Shown here piece by piece: positions 31,873-39,285 of a DNA stretch of 41,289 nucleotides. The stretch's first letter is position 1, and each line of letters begins with the position of its first letter. The stretch lies in the NCBI GenBank assembly GCA_035628505.1, contig DASPJR010000065.1, positions 1-41,289 on the forward strand, read 5' to 3'. This DNA is from DASPJR01 sp035628505 (lineage in GTDB: Bacteria > Planctomycetota > SZUA-567 > H5-PLA8). The position numbers and the translations under genes are program-made. Under the pieces are notes generated by a model. The model searched no databases. It was given only the letters and a program-made list of their open reading frames with translations, and had not been told where the DNA came from.

Positions 31873-32313
31873 TTAGAGCCGCTGCAGGATTTCTTCTTCG
31901 CGCTTATCCAGCGCGACGCTCTCGAGCGTCCACTGGATCAGTTCGCGTGCGGCCTGCTGGTTGAGCTCAAAGGTTTTTGCCAGGTCAGCCAGCTTCTTAT
32001 CCTCCTCCGGTGCCAGCCCGTCCGAAAGCGCCACTTCGATTAGCGTGCGGTAGAGATTTTTGCGAAGCACCGGGTTCTTCATCGCTCGCACGACTTCTTC
32101 GATCGGCGCCGGGTGGGCCAGTTCCTTGTCGATCACCGCCTGCACGTCCGGGTCGCGCATGGACAAGCCGGTTTCCTGAATAAGTTCCGACAGATGCAGC
32201 CGCTCTTCAGTCGACACCTTGCGATCGGCAGCGATGATGTTGGCGACGGCGCGGCAGAACAGGAGAAGTTCTTCCCGCGAGAAGTTGGGATTGGCCTGGC
32301 TGTGGTTGGGCAT
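31873..32313 (-). CDS. TerB-like helical protein
   Basis: A 146-aa all-helical protein. ATG 32313 has GGAGA 6 nt upstream; an in-frame extension to 32394 lacks one. The sequence FCRAVANIIAADRKVSTEERLHLSELIQETG fits the TerB (tellurite resistance/co-chaperone DjlA-N) fold, where acidic residues at ADRKVSTEE bind metal; a second similar unit is LIEVALSDGLAPEEDKKLADLA. TerB-like domains occur in stress and envelope proteins, and a tellurite role should not be assumed. It precedes the dienelactone hydrolase gene by 47 nt on the minus strand, likely an operon, and diverges from the ankyrin gene. Confidence 0.75.
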   Translation of the reverse strand: MPNHSQANPNFSREELLLFCRAVANIIAADRKVSTEERLHLSELIQETGLSMRDPDVQAVIDKELAHPAPIEEVVRAMKNPVLRKNLYRTLIEVALSDGLAPEEDKKLADLAKTFELNQQAARELIQWTLESVALDKREEEILQRL

Positions 32314-32465
32314 GGACGGTCTCCGTTTCAATGCGACCCGACTGCGTCTTCGATCAGGAGTTCCAAAGTCTAGCGCCAACTGCTGCTCCGGCAAGCCAGC
32401 AGAAGTGAATGGCGGATTGAAGAACTTCCCGCTTACTTTCGGCCGATTCAGGTGTTAATCATCCT

Positions 32466-33242
32466 ATGCTGCGCCACCGCTTCTTTTTTCCAGCCGTTCT
32501 GCTCGGGCTGCTGCTGTTTCTGCTGCTGCCCGGCAAGCTCATCGTAGCCCCAGGTTGCACGGTGGCCGTGGTGGACGAATTCGGAAGTCCATTGAACGGA
32601 GTCACAATCATCCGTTCCTGGAGCGACGGTATCACTCACAACGATAATAACAGCGATCAGCTCACTACCGAAGGCAACAGGGTCACTTTTCCCGAACGCA
32701 GCATCATGACCGGAAGAATGAAAAGCTTCTTTCATTATCTCAGCGGCCGCTACGTTACTGTCGGCGCCAAAAAGGATGGCTATAAGCTGCAGGAATCGGC
32801 GATGTTCACTCCCAGTTCTGCCGCTGCAAACGAACTTGTTGTCAAAATGCGCGTCTTCGATCTCTTCCGTGATATCGCCGAGAACGACTACTATTTCGTT
32901 TCCCGCGCGGTGCAGCAGAATCCCGAGTATGCAAAACTGGTGGACGCCGACGGCAACACGCTTCTGCACGCGCTGGCAAGAAAGGGCAACTACAGTACCT
33001 GGCCCGCGACGGCACTGCTCGAGGCAAAAGCCAACGTTGACGCCCTGAATGCCAACGGCGAAACGCCGCTGCATCTGGCGATCCGCTCCGAGGATGTTGA
33101 ATTGGTCAAGCTGCTCCTTAAAGAGGGCGCGAGCCGCACGATCAGCGACAATCTGGGAAACACGCCCCTATCGCTTGCGGCGAAAGCGGTGAATCCAGCC
33201 ATCCAAACCGCGCTCGCACCAACCGGATCACCCGCGCCCTAG
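32466..33242 (+). CDS. Membrane-anchored ankyrin-repeat protein
   Basis: A 258-aa protein. A hydrophobic N-terminal anchor (FFFPAVLLGLLLFLLL) is followed by a beta-rich region of about 100 residues, perhaps a carboxypeptidase-regulatory-like sandwich (VAVVDEFGSPLNGVTI). Then come about three ankyrin repeats: DADGNTLLHALARKG, NANGETPLHLAIRSEDVELV and DNLGNTPLSLAAKAV. The repeats suggest protein binding. If the anchor is uncleaved, the repeats face the periplasm. No Shine-Dalgarno is visible before ATG 32466. The stop overlaps the convergent unknown gene by 4 bp. Confidence 0.78.
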   Translation: MLRHRFFFPAVLLGLLLFLLLPGKLIVAPGCTVAVVDEFGSPLNGVTIIRSWSDGITHNDNNSDQLTTEGNRVTFPERSIMTGRMKSFFHYLSGRYVTVGAKKDGYKLQESAMFTPSSAAANELVVKMRVFDLFRDIAENDYYFVSRAVQQNPEYAKLVDADGNTLLHALARKGNYSTWPATALLEAKANVDALNANGETPLHLAIRSEDVELVKLLLKEGASRTISDNLGNTPLSLAAKAVNPAIQTALAPTGSPAP

Positions 33243-34171
33243 CGCGGCAATCCGATGAGCGCCTCGCGCGTCAGCAGCGCCGTCAGGCTCAGTTCGTGCG
33301 CGGGCTCGTCCATGAGGAACCGTTCATTGTCGATGTTCGTCCCGTTGCCGGCCGCCCCGGCGTGATGCAGCCGCGCGGCACCGCTTGCGAATTTCATAAC
33401 GTCGGCCGCAAGCAGCTTGAAGTTTCCGCGCGTGTTCGGCGTGCGTTTCGCGCCGAGGTAATCGTAATTAAATGCGCGCTGGCGGATGCGCAGGCGGAAG
33501 AGCGGTTCCAGGCAGAACACTTCCAGCCACACTTCAGGATCCGAAGGCTGGCTCTCGGCTCGCAGCGGCGGAGCAGCATCCGCTGAATCCACACCCATCA
33601 TTTGTCGCGCCGCCAGCCTGCCGAGCCCCGCTGCGCGCGGTCCGACAGCGACGCCCACGGCTACCGATGCCATCGTAATGCCCAGTTCGGTAATTATGCC
33701 GTCGAGCATGGCGGGGCTATCAGCGAGCTCATTGTCATTCGCGGGCTCGGGCGGAAGAACCGGCAGCTCTTTCGGCAACGCTAGTCTTACTCCACCGGGT
33801 CGAACGAATGAAACATTGACCGCGCGGATCGTCTCCCAGGGTAGCGTGCGCAGCTTTCCGTGTGCGTCTACCTGGATGTGAAATCCCGATTCATCCAGCC
33901 GTCCTGCCTGCGTGTGGTACGGCTCGGGGGCAATGAGCAGTTTCGAATACGGAATAGTCATTGCAGCGAAGCCGGCGGCGCAAAGCACTCCGGCAATAGC
34001 CGTGGCGCGTTCGGGCGTGAGCGGCAGGGGGATCAACCCCTGGCCGAAGCGGCAGGCTTTCGTGGCATCGCCGCGGCTCAGGCCGGCTCCCGATTGGCAC
34101 AGCGCATCGGCGGCGCGCGCCCAGTCCTTAGGCGCGCCATCTTTGAACAGAACGTACTGCGCTTCGCTCAT
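33239..34171 (-). CDS. Hypothetical protein of unknown family
   Basis: A 310-aa protein. Residues 1-75 alternate helix and strand (DWARAADALCQSG ... ERATAIAGVLCAAGFAAMTIP), like a domain that reads or scales a sequence position. Residues about 90-130 resemble a PH-like or plasma-membrane-sensing strand set (GKLRTLPWETIRAVNVSFV). A Gly/Ala segment near 163-185 (LGITMASVAVGVAVGPRAAGLG) is weakly hydrophobic. The C-terminal part (WLEVFCLEPLFRLRIRQRAFNYDYLG) is again strand-rich. I recognise no family. It starts 12 nt after the GDSL gene, so it is the third gene of the DUF1080-GDSL operon. No Shine-Dalgarno is clear. Confidence 0.65.
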   Translation of the reverse strand: MSEAQYVLFKDGAPKDWARAADALCQSGAGLSRGDATKACRFGQGLIPLPLTPERATAIAGVLCAAGFAAMTIPYSKLLIAPEPYHTQAGRLDESGFHIQVDAHGKLRTLPWETIRAVNVSFVRPGGVRLALPKELPVLPPEPANDNELADSPAMLDGIITELGITMASVAVGVAVGPRAAGLGRLAARQMMGVDSADAAPPLRAESQPSDPEVWLEVFCLEPLFRLRIRQRAFNYDYLGAKRTPNTRGNFKLLAADVMKFASGAARLHHAGAAGNGTNIDNERFLMDEPAHELSLTALLTREALIGLPR

Positions 34172-34183
34172 GTTTTACTTGTG

Positions 34184-34855
34184 CTATTTCTTGGCAAATA
34201 AGGACGCTTCAAGCGCCGGCAAAATCACCATCTCGCAGCCCTTCGCGTTGGGGTGTATGCCGTCGGGCACATACGCATCGAAGGCTGCCTTGTCTTTATC
34301 GAGCACGGCTTTCCAGTTGGGATAGTGATCGATCAGCCGCAGCTTGCGCGCGGCCGCGACGTCGCGGTACATCTGGTAGTACTCTTCAATTTTCGGCCGG
34401 CGTTCCAGATGCTCTCTGATCGGCGGATTCATAGTCATCAGGATGACTTCGCAGTTGGGATTCTGCTTTAAAATCTGGTCGATCATCTCTTCAAGATTTT
34501 TACGGGCCATTGAAACGCTGGTGTCGTATTTCAGAAACGCATCGTTGATGGCCCATTCGATCAGCACCGTATCGGGATTTTTCTTCAGCACGCGCGCGTC
34601 GAGATTATCGAGGCCCCATTTAGACCACATGGCGCTCTGCGCGCTGTTGGTGACTGTGCACAATCCCGGATACTTTTTCTCAAGCACAGCTTTAAGCTGA
34701 CCGACCCACGCGCCACCATGCGTAAGGCTTGTGCCGTACGTGACCAAGTGCTGCTTTTTACCGGCCTCAAGATTCTTGATCAGCAGCGCCGGCTCGCCAG
34801 CGCTCACCGCCACACAGAAAAACAAGCATACGACCGGCAGTGAACGCAACCGCAT
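34184..34855 (-). CDS. Secreted SGNH/GDSL hydrolase
   Basis: A 223-aa protein with a signal peptide (MRLRSLPVVCLFFCVAVSAG). SGNH blocks: YGTSLTHGGAW (Ser nucleophile), an Asn/Gly block near WSKWGLDNLD, EWAINDAF, and the catalytic pair DGIHPNAKG. Probable esterase or acetyl-esterase on extracellular carbohydrate. GAGGG lies 7 nt before the ATG. It follows the DUF1080 gene by 33 nt, a stretch holding three ATGCAT units. Confidence 0.88.
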   Translation of the reverse strand: MRLRSLPVVCLFFCVAVSAGEPALLIKNLEAGKKQHLVTYGTSLTHGGAWVGQLKAVLEKKYPGLCTVTNSAQSAMWSKWGLDNLDARVLKKNPDTVLIEWAINDAFLKYDTSVSMARKNLEEMIDQILKQNPNCEVILMTMNPPIREHLERRPKIEEYYQMYRDVAAARKLRLIDHYPNWKAVLDKDKAAFDAYVPDGIHPNAKGCEMVILPALEASLFAKK

Positions 34856-34888
34856 TGCTGAGCCCTCTTATGCATCATGCATCATGCA

Positions 34889-35521
34889 TTATTTTTTGAT
34901 TTCCTTCACCTGAACGTTGCGGACGGAAATTTCGCTGCCCTGATGGTGCTGCTGGAAAGCGAAATGGCCTTTCTGGTGCGTGTTCTTGACGTCGGTGTAA
35001 TCGACAGTCACTTTGCCATTCACCTTGATGATGATGTGGTTGCCATCGGCGATCACTTCCTGCGTGAACCACGTATCGGGCTCAACAAGGCGCTCGGAGA
35101 CGTTTACGAAATTGTAGAGGCTGCCCGTGCGCTTGGGATCGCTGTGCGTGCTATTGACTTGCGCTTCATAGCCGCTCGGCCAGCCATTGCCGAGCTTGGC
35201 GCGGAAATACTGTCCGCCGTTCCCCTTGTCGTTGATCTTAATCTCGGCCTTGTAGTGGAAGTTTTCATAGTCGCCGCGTGGGCTGAAAATGTGGCTGACG
35301 TTGCCTTCTCCTTTCAGCACGCCATCCTTGAACGTCCACTGGCCCTTGTCGAACTTTTTGACGCCGTCACCCTCTTCAACCGTTGCCTTTGCGTCGTTGG
35401 GCATCAGTTTCCACTCTTTGAAGGATTTTTCGTCAAGGATCGTCACCCAGCCGTCTTTATCTTCCGCGCGCGCCACAATGGAAAGCAGCATCACCGCGCA
35501 AAGCAGTACAATTCGCTTCAT
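34889..35521 (-). CDS. Secreted DUF1080 protein (3-keto-disaccharide hydrolase family)
   Basis: A 210-aa jelly-roll protein starting at ATG 35521, with GGAGAGG upstream and a signal peptide (MKRIVLLCAVMLLSIVARA). DUF1080 features: WVTILDEKSFKEWKL, FKDGVLKGEG, YENFHYKAEIKINDKGNGGQYFRA, GYEAQVNSTHSDPKRTGSLY and GHFAFQQHHQGSEISVRNVQVKEI. The family is annotated as 3-keto-disaccharide hydrolase or a concanavalin-like lectin/glucanase fold and is greatly expanded in planctomycetes. It leads an operon with a GDSL esterase and an unknown protein, consistent with extracellular glycan processing. Confidence 0.9.
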   Translation of the reverse strand: MKRIVLLCAVMLLSIVARAEDKDGWVTILDEKSFKEWKLMPNDAKATVEEGDGVKKFDKGQWTFKDGVLKGEGNVSHIFSPRGDYENFHYKAEIKINDKGNGGQYFRAKLGNGWPSGYEAQVNSTHSDPKRTGSLYNFVNVSERLVEPDTWFTQEVIADGNHIIIKVNGKVTVDYTDVKNTHQKGHFAFQQHHQGSEISVRNVQVKEIKK

Positions 35522-35618
35522 ATTCCCTCTCCTTTGGTCCTGTTCAGATCGCACCAGACAGCTTTCGAAAGCCGCGGCGTCCGAATGAATACACCGGCCT
35601 CAGCAGTGTCTTATCAGA

Positions 35619-35662
35619 AACATACCGCAAGCGGACGTGTCCGTTGAACTAGACTAATCTAG
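35619..35662 (-). promoter_or_regulatory. Candidate DUF1080 operon promoter with adjacent CTAG palindrome
   Basis: On the minus strand TTCAAC (35643-35648) and TATGTT (35619-35624) are 18 bp apart. Immediately upstream lies CTAGA-CTAA-TCTAG (35649-35662), a perfect 5-bp inverted repeat that could bind a regulator. Both calls are modest. Confidence 0.3.
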
Positions 35663-35678
35663 AGATCTGTTTATTCGA

Positions 35679-36230
35679 TCAGGCTTCAGCGAAAACAGCG
35701 GAGACAGCGAGAGTGAAATCCGGCAGCAGGAGGGAACTGAGCGCATCGCCCCCGCGCAGCGTTTTGAATGGCTCGCGCGGGTTGTCCTGCAGGTGGTAGA
35801 CCAGGATCGTGTCAGCATCCGGATCGACGATCCAGTATTCCGTCACGCCGTAGCGCGCGTAAATGACGCGCTTGGTTTCGAGATCCAGATCGCGGTTGGA
35901 GGGCGAGAGAATCTCGATACAGAGATCCGGGGCGCCTCGCACACCCTCGGAGGAAATAATATGTTTGCGCGCAGCAGCGATAAAAAAAATATCAGGCTGG
36001 CAAACATCTTCATCGCTTAAAATCACGTCCAATGGCGCGGCGCAAACTGTCCCCAATTTCCTGTCTTTTGCAAAACGGTAGAGCTCGCCACCAAGATACA
36101 TTAGGATGCTTTGATGTTTAAAATTAGGCGATGGACTCAAGACCAACTCCCCCTCAATCAATTGATAACGCGGCCCCGTCTCCGGCAGGGCGCGGTATTC
36201 TCTATAAGTGAATTTGATGTCCGTTCGCAT
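35679..36230 (-). CDS. Uma2 family protein (restriction-endonuclease-like fold)
   Basis: A 183-aa protein starting at ATG 36230, with GAGG 5 nt upstream (the frame extends to 36293 without support). Uma2 signature: YQLIEGELVLSPSPNFKHQ, VCQPDIFFI, APDLCIEILSPSNRDLDLETKR and YARYGVTEYWIVDPD. The D..EXK-type residues in PD and EILSP indicate a PD-(D/E)XK nuclease fold. Uma2 genes are abundant in cyanobacteria and planctomycetes, and their biological role is unknown. Confidence 0.9.
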   Translation of the reverse strand: MRTDIKFTYREYRALPETGPRYQLIEGELVLSPSPNFKHQSILMYLGGELYRFAKDRKLGTVCAAPLDVILSDEDVCQPDIFFIAAARKHIISSEGVRGAPDLCIEILSPSNRDLDLETKRVIYARYGVTEYWIVDPDADTILVYHLQDNPREPFKTLRGGDALSSLLLPDFTLAVSAVFAEA

Positions 36231-36292
36231 AGGCACCTCGAATAGAAGTATATCCCGTACTGGCAAACGAGGCCACTTTTTCCCGCACCGCA

Positions 36293-36324
36293 AAGAAAAG
36301 CACAGCCGCTTCCGGCTGTGCTTT
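36293..36324 (-). terminator. Rho-independent terminator after acs
   Basis: AAAGCACAGCCG and CGGCTGTGCTTT (36297-36308 and 36313-36324) form a perfect 12-bp stem with a 4-nt loop, continuing TTTTCTTTG on the minus strand. It lies 30 nt after the acs stop codon. Confidence 0.85.
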
Positions 36325-36353
36325 CTGCTTACGTCTCGAATGTTGCGAAAAGT

Positions 36354-38390
36354 CTATTCCTCATCATCCCGCAGCTTCGCCAGAATGCTGTAATCTTCCA
36401 GCGTCGTGGTGTCGCCGATCGTTTCCTTGCCCGTGGCGATGTCGCGCAGCAAGCGGCGCATGATCTTGCCCGAACGCGTCTTCGGCAGCGCGCCCGTGAA
36501 GCGGATCTGCTCAGGCCGCGCGATGGCGCCGATCTCCTTGGCCACATGCGCCTTCAGCCCGTTCTTCAGCTCTTCGCTGGCCTTCTGGCCATCCTTTAGC
36601 GTCACGAACGCGACGATCGCCTGCATCGTGATCTCGTGCGGCTTGGCCACCACTGCCGCTTCGGCTACCGCCGGATGGCTGACCAGCGCGCCTTCGATTT
36701 CCGCCGTGCCCAGGCGATGGCCGGAGACCTTGATCACGTCGTCTTCGCGGCCGACGATCCAGAAATAGCCGTCCTTGTCGCAATGCGCCGTGTCGCCGGC
36801 AAAGTACGCGTCCTTCACCGCGCTCCAGTACTGCGCCTTATAGCGCTCCGGATCACCCCAGATGCCGCGCAGCATGCTCGGCCACGGCTTGCGGATCACG
36901 AGCACTCCGCCCTTGCCCGGAGGCAGCTTCTTGCCTGTCGCTTTGTCCACAATTTCCGGAACGATGCCCGGCATCGGCAGCGTCGCTGATCCCGGCTTCG
37001 TCGGAACAGCTCCCGGGATCGGCGAAATCGCGATGGCGCCGGTCTCTGTCTGCCACCATGTATCGACGATCGGGCATTTTTCTCCGCCGATGACCTTGTG
37101 ATACCACATCCACGCTTCCGGATTGATCGGCTCGCCCACGCTGCCCAGCAAGCGCAGGCTGGAGAGGTCGTGCTTGCGCGGCCACTGCTCGCCCCACTTG
37201 ATGAAGGCGCGGATGGCGGTCGGCGCCGTGTAGAGAATGTTGACCTTGTACTTTTCGATGATCGCCCAGAAGCGGTCGGGCTCGGGGAAGTTCGGCGCAC
37301 CTTCGTACATCATCACCGAAGCGCCGTTCAGCAGCGGCCCGTACGCCACGTAGCTGTGGCCGGTGACCCAGCCGATGTCGGCCGTGCACCAGTACGTGTC
37401 TTCGTCACGCAGATCGAACACGAGCTTCGACGTGAGGTACGTTCCTACCATGTAGCCGCCGGTCGTGTGGAAGATGCCCTTCGGCTTTCCGGTCGAGCCG
37501 GACGTGTACAGAATGTAAAGCAGGTGTTCAGAATCGAGCTCTTCGGCCGGGCAGACGGTCGACGCGTTGGCCATCAGTTCCTGCCACCAGTGGTCGCGGC
37601 CTGGGCGCATCACGGTCGACGTTCCCGTGCGGCGGTAGACGATGACGTTCTGAATCGTCGGGCAGCGATCGACGGCTTCATCGACGGCTTTCTTGAGCTC
37701 GACGACATTGCCGCGGCGGTAGCCGCCGTCAGCCGTGATCACCATCTTGGCCTGGCAATCGTGAATGCGGTCCACGAGCGCCGTTGCTGAGAATCCGCCG
37801 AAGACAACCGAATGCGCCGCGCCGATGCGCGCACAGGCGAGCATCGCAATCGCAAGCTCGGGCACGAGCGGCATGTAGATGGCAATGCGATCACCGCTCT
37901 TCACGCCCATGGTCTTCAGCACGTTGGCGAACTTGCAGACTTCGCGGTGCAGATCCTGGTACGTGAGCACGCGCGTATCGCCCGGCTCGCCTTCCCAGAT
38001 GATGGCCGCCTTGTTCTTGCGCCACGTTTCCAAGTGCCGGTCGATCGCGTTGTACGTGATGTTGGTCTTGCCGCCGACGAACCACTTGGCATTCGGCAGC
38101 TTCCAATCCAGAACTTTTTTGAACGGCGTGAACCAGTGGAGCTCGCTGGCGATCTTGCTCCAGAACTTGTCGGGGTTCTTGATCGATTCGTCGTAAATTT
38201 TCTTGTAGTCGGCGAGCGACTTTACGTGCGCCTTTTTCGAGAATTCTTTGGAAGGCTTGAACAGGCGCGCCTCACGCGTGAGCTGATCGAGCGCCTCGGT
38301 GGGCGCGGCAGCCGCGGCGGGCGGCGGAGTCTTCAGAACAGGGCCAGGTTTTTTCACGGCAGGTTTCCTCGCGCTCTTAATCTTGCTCAT
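36354..38390 (-). CDS. acs: Acetyl-CoA synthetase (AMP-forming)
   Basis: A 678-aa adenylate-forming enzyme converting acetate, ATP and CoA to acetyl-CoA. Motifs: A3 loop YTSGSTGKPKG, DTWWQTETG, GREDDVIKVSGHRLGTAE hinge, and the acetylation-regulated lysine in LPKTRSGKIMRR. The start at 38390 has AAAGGAGG 10 nt upstream. About 35 N-terminal residues (KSARKPAVKKPGPVLKTPPP and an Ala run) precede the usual Acs start (FKPSKEFSKKAHVKS); this basic Lys/Pro/Ala tail is unlike typical Acs. The frame is open to 38510 through the promoter and the parS-like site, but that part is not considered coding. Confidence 0.95.
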   Translation of the reverse strand: MSKIKSARKPAVKKPGPVLKTPPPAAAAAPTEALDQLTREARLFKPSKEFSKKAHVKSLADYKKIYDESIKNPDKFWSKIASELHWFTPFKKVLDWKLPNAKWFVGGKTNITYNAIDRHLETWRKNKAAIIWEGEPGDTRVLTYQDLHREVCKFANVLKTMGVKSGDRIAIYMPLVPELAIAMLACARIGAAHSVVFGGFSATALVDRIHDCQAKMVITADGGYRRGNVVELKKAVDEAVDRCPTIQNVIVYRRTGTSTVMRPGRDHWWQELMANASTVCPAEELDSEHLLYILYTSGSTGKPKGIFHTTGGYMVGTYLTSKLVFDLRDEDTYWCTADIGWVTGHSYVAYGPLLNGASVMMYEGAPNFPEPDRFWAIIEKYKVNILYTAPTAIRAFIKWGEQWPRKHDLSSLRLLGSVGEPINPEAWMWYHKVIGGEKCPIVDTWWQTETGAIAISPIPGAVPTKPGSATLPMPGIVPEIVDKATGKKLPPGKGGVLVIRKPWPSMLRGIWGDPERYKAQYWSAVKDAYFAGDTAHCDKDGYFWIVGREDDVIKVSGHRLGTAEIEGALVSHPAVAEAAVVAKPHEITMQAIVAFVTLKDGQKASEELKNGLKAHVAKEIGAIARPEQIRFTGALPKTRSGKIMRRLLRDIATGKETIGDTTTLEDYSILAKLRDDEE

Positions 38391-38427
38391 GAACCGCGTG
38401 CCTCCTTTATTAAATGACGGACCGGGA

Positions 38428-38456
38428 AGTATGGATGTGGGCACGCTTTCCGTCAA
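38428..38456 (-). promoter_or_regulatory. Candidate acs promoter
   Basis: On the minus strand TTGACG (38451-38456; 5/6) and CATACT (38428-38433; 4/6) are 17 bp apart. The -35 box lies 31 nt from the parS-like palindrome. Confidence 0.45.
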
Positions 38457-38487
38457 CCGCCAACCGCCCGCAGTCGCATTTTCAAAA

Positions 38488-38503
38488 TGTTCCACGTGGA
38501 ACG
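38488..38503. promoter_or_regulatory. parS: parS-like centromere site (ParB-binding palindrome)
   Basis: TGTTCCACGTGGAACG contains the perfect 14-bp palindrome GTTCCACGTGGAAC. Known parS consensus sites are TGTTTCACGTGAAACA in Bacillus and TGTTCCACGTGGAAC-N in Pseudomonas; this matches the latter in 15 of 15 defined positions. It is the only copy I see in the window. No parA/parB or DnaA-box cluster is nearby. It lies upstream of the acs promoter, so a transcription-factor site is the alternative reading. Confidence 0.65.
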
Positions 38504-38631
38504 TTCGCAAGGTGAACCCTGTCGCCGCAGTAGCTTTACAAAAGTTGCACGCGTGAGCTGGCCATTTCTCTCCCCCTTATAGAAGAGTCCATCGGCGGCA
38601 CACATCAATTTGTCCGAAAACGCACAACGTG
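38504..38631. other. Non-coding stretch between parS-like site and hsp20-operon terminator
   Basis: The 481-nt gap between acs and the hsp20 gene holds the acs promoter, the parS-like site, this stretch, a terminator and the small Trp-rich gene. In 38504-38631 I see no gene, repeat or clear promoter. Confidence 0.4.
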
Positions 38632-38664
38632 CAAAACAGAAAGGCGGTAGGAGTTCCTACCGCC
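38632..38664 (-). terminator. Rho-independent terminator of the hsp20 operon
   Basis: GGCGGTAGGA and TCCTACCGCC (38643-38664) form a near-perfect stem. On the minus strand it is followed by TTTCTGTTTTG. It lies 32 nt after the stop of the 37-codon gene. Confidence 0.75.
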
Positions 38665-38696
38665 CCATCGCTCTTGCAAAAAGGACCTCTCTGTTC

Positions 38697-38810
38697 TCAG
38701 TTCCTGCGCCAGCGCCAGTCCGTGCGAACTCGCGACAGACACGCTTCAAGTCCCGCCGACAGCTTTTTCCAGAGTGGCCAGTTCCAGGGAAGCAGTGTTC
38801 TCCAGTTCAT
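38697..38810 (-). CDS. 37-aa Trp/Arg-rich small protein of the hsp20 operon
   Basis: Start at ATG 38810 (complement of 38808-38810), with AAGGAG 8 nt upstream, stop TGA at 38697. The peptide begins MNWRTLLPWNWPLWKK, continues LSAGLEACLSRVRT and ends DWRWRRN. It has six Trp and a net positive charge. The ribosome site, position between hsp20 and the operon terminator, and amphipathic composition support a real gene, though 37 codons is short. It may be a membrane-active or chaperone-associated micropeptide; no family is recognised. Confidence 0.55.
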   Translation of the reverse strand: MNWRTLLPWNWPLWKKLSAGLEACLSRVRTDWRWRRN

Positions 38811-38834
38811 CGCGTCTCTCCTTTTTTTATGGAC

Positions 38835-38861
38835 TCCCTTCCCCAACCTACAGGGAAGGGA
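38835..38861. other. Hairpin between hsp20 and the Trp-rich small gene
   Basis: TCCCTTCCC (38835-38843) and GGGAAGGGA (38853-38861) form a perfect 9-bp stem with a 9-nt loop, 10 nt after the hsp20 stop. On the minus strand there is no T-tract behind it, so it may be a processing or stability element rather than a terminator. Confidence 0.4.
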
Positions 38862-38871
38862 AGCCAGAGCC

Positions 38872-39258
38872 TCATTCGCTCTTCACGGCAATCTTGCGCG
38901 GCCGCGCCGCTTCAGCCTTCGGCAGCGTGACTCGCAGCACGCCATTCTTCACCGTGGCCTCGATGCCATTCGCATCGACAACGTCCGGCAACGTAAACGT
39001 GCGTTCGTAGTCGCCATTTTCGTACTCGCAATGAACGAGTTCGAAGCCCTCCATCTCGAGCGGCTTCATGGAACTGCGGATCGTCAGCAGGTTCTGCTTG
39101 AGGCTGATATCCACTGACTTCTCATCGACGCCCGGCATGTCGGCGATCACGATGTACGCCTCAGGCGTCTCGTAAACATTGGCCAGCGGCATGAATGTCT
39201 TTCGCGCACACGGAGCCATCGACATCTGCTCGTCGGCCTTCGTTATGGCATGGGTCAT
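38872..39258 (-). CDS. Small heat shock protein, Hsp20/alpha-crystallin family
   Basis: A 128-aa holdase chaperone. The alpha-crystallin domain runs from about residue 27: NVYETPEAYIVIADMPGVDE, VDISLKQNLLTIRS, GDYERTFTLPDVVD, and the hallmark NGVLRVTLPKAEAARPRKI. The N-terminal arm is short. AAAGGAGG is 8 nt before ATG 39258. It is the second gene of the operon, 27 nt after the first hsp20. Confidence 0.95.
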   Translation of the reverse strand: MTHAITKADEQMSMAPCARKTFMPLANVYETPEAYIVIADMPGVDEKSVDISLKQNLLTIRSSMKPLEMEGFELVHCEYENGDYERTFTLPDVVDANGIEATVKNGVLRVTLPKAEAARPRKIAVKSE

Positions 39259-39285
39259 GGCTCGTTCCTCCTTTCTGAAGCACCT

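Noticed and set aside
34870..34889. Three ATGCATC units between GDSL and DUF1080 genes
   Set aside because: A 20-bp simple tandem repeat of palindromic ATGCAT; too short to claim function, probably slippage.
38391..38700. Replication origin near the parS-like site
   Set aside because: No cluster of TTATCCACA-type DnaA boxes, no AT-rich unwinding element and no dnaA, dnaN or rpmH gene nearby.
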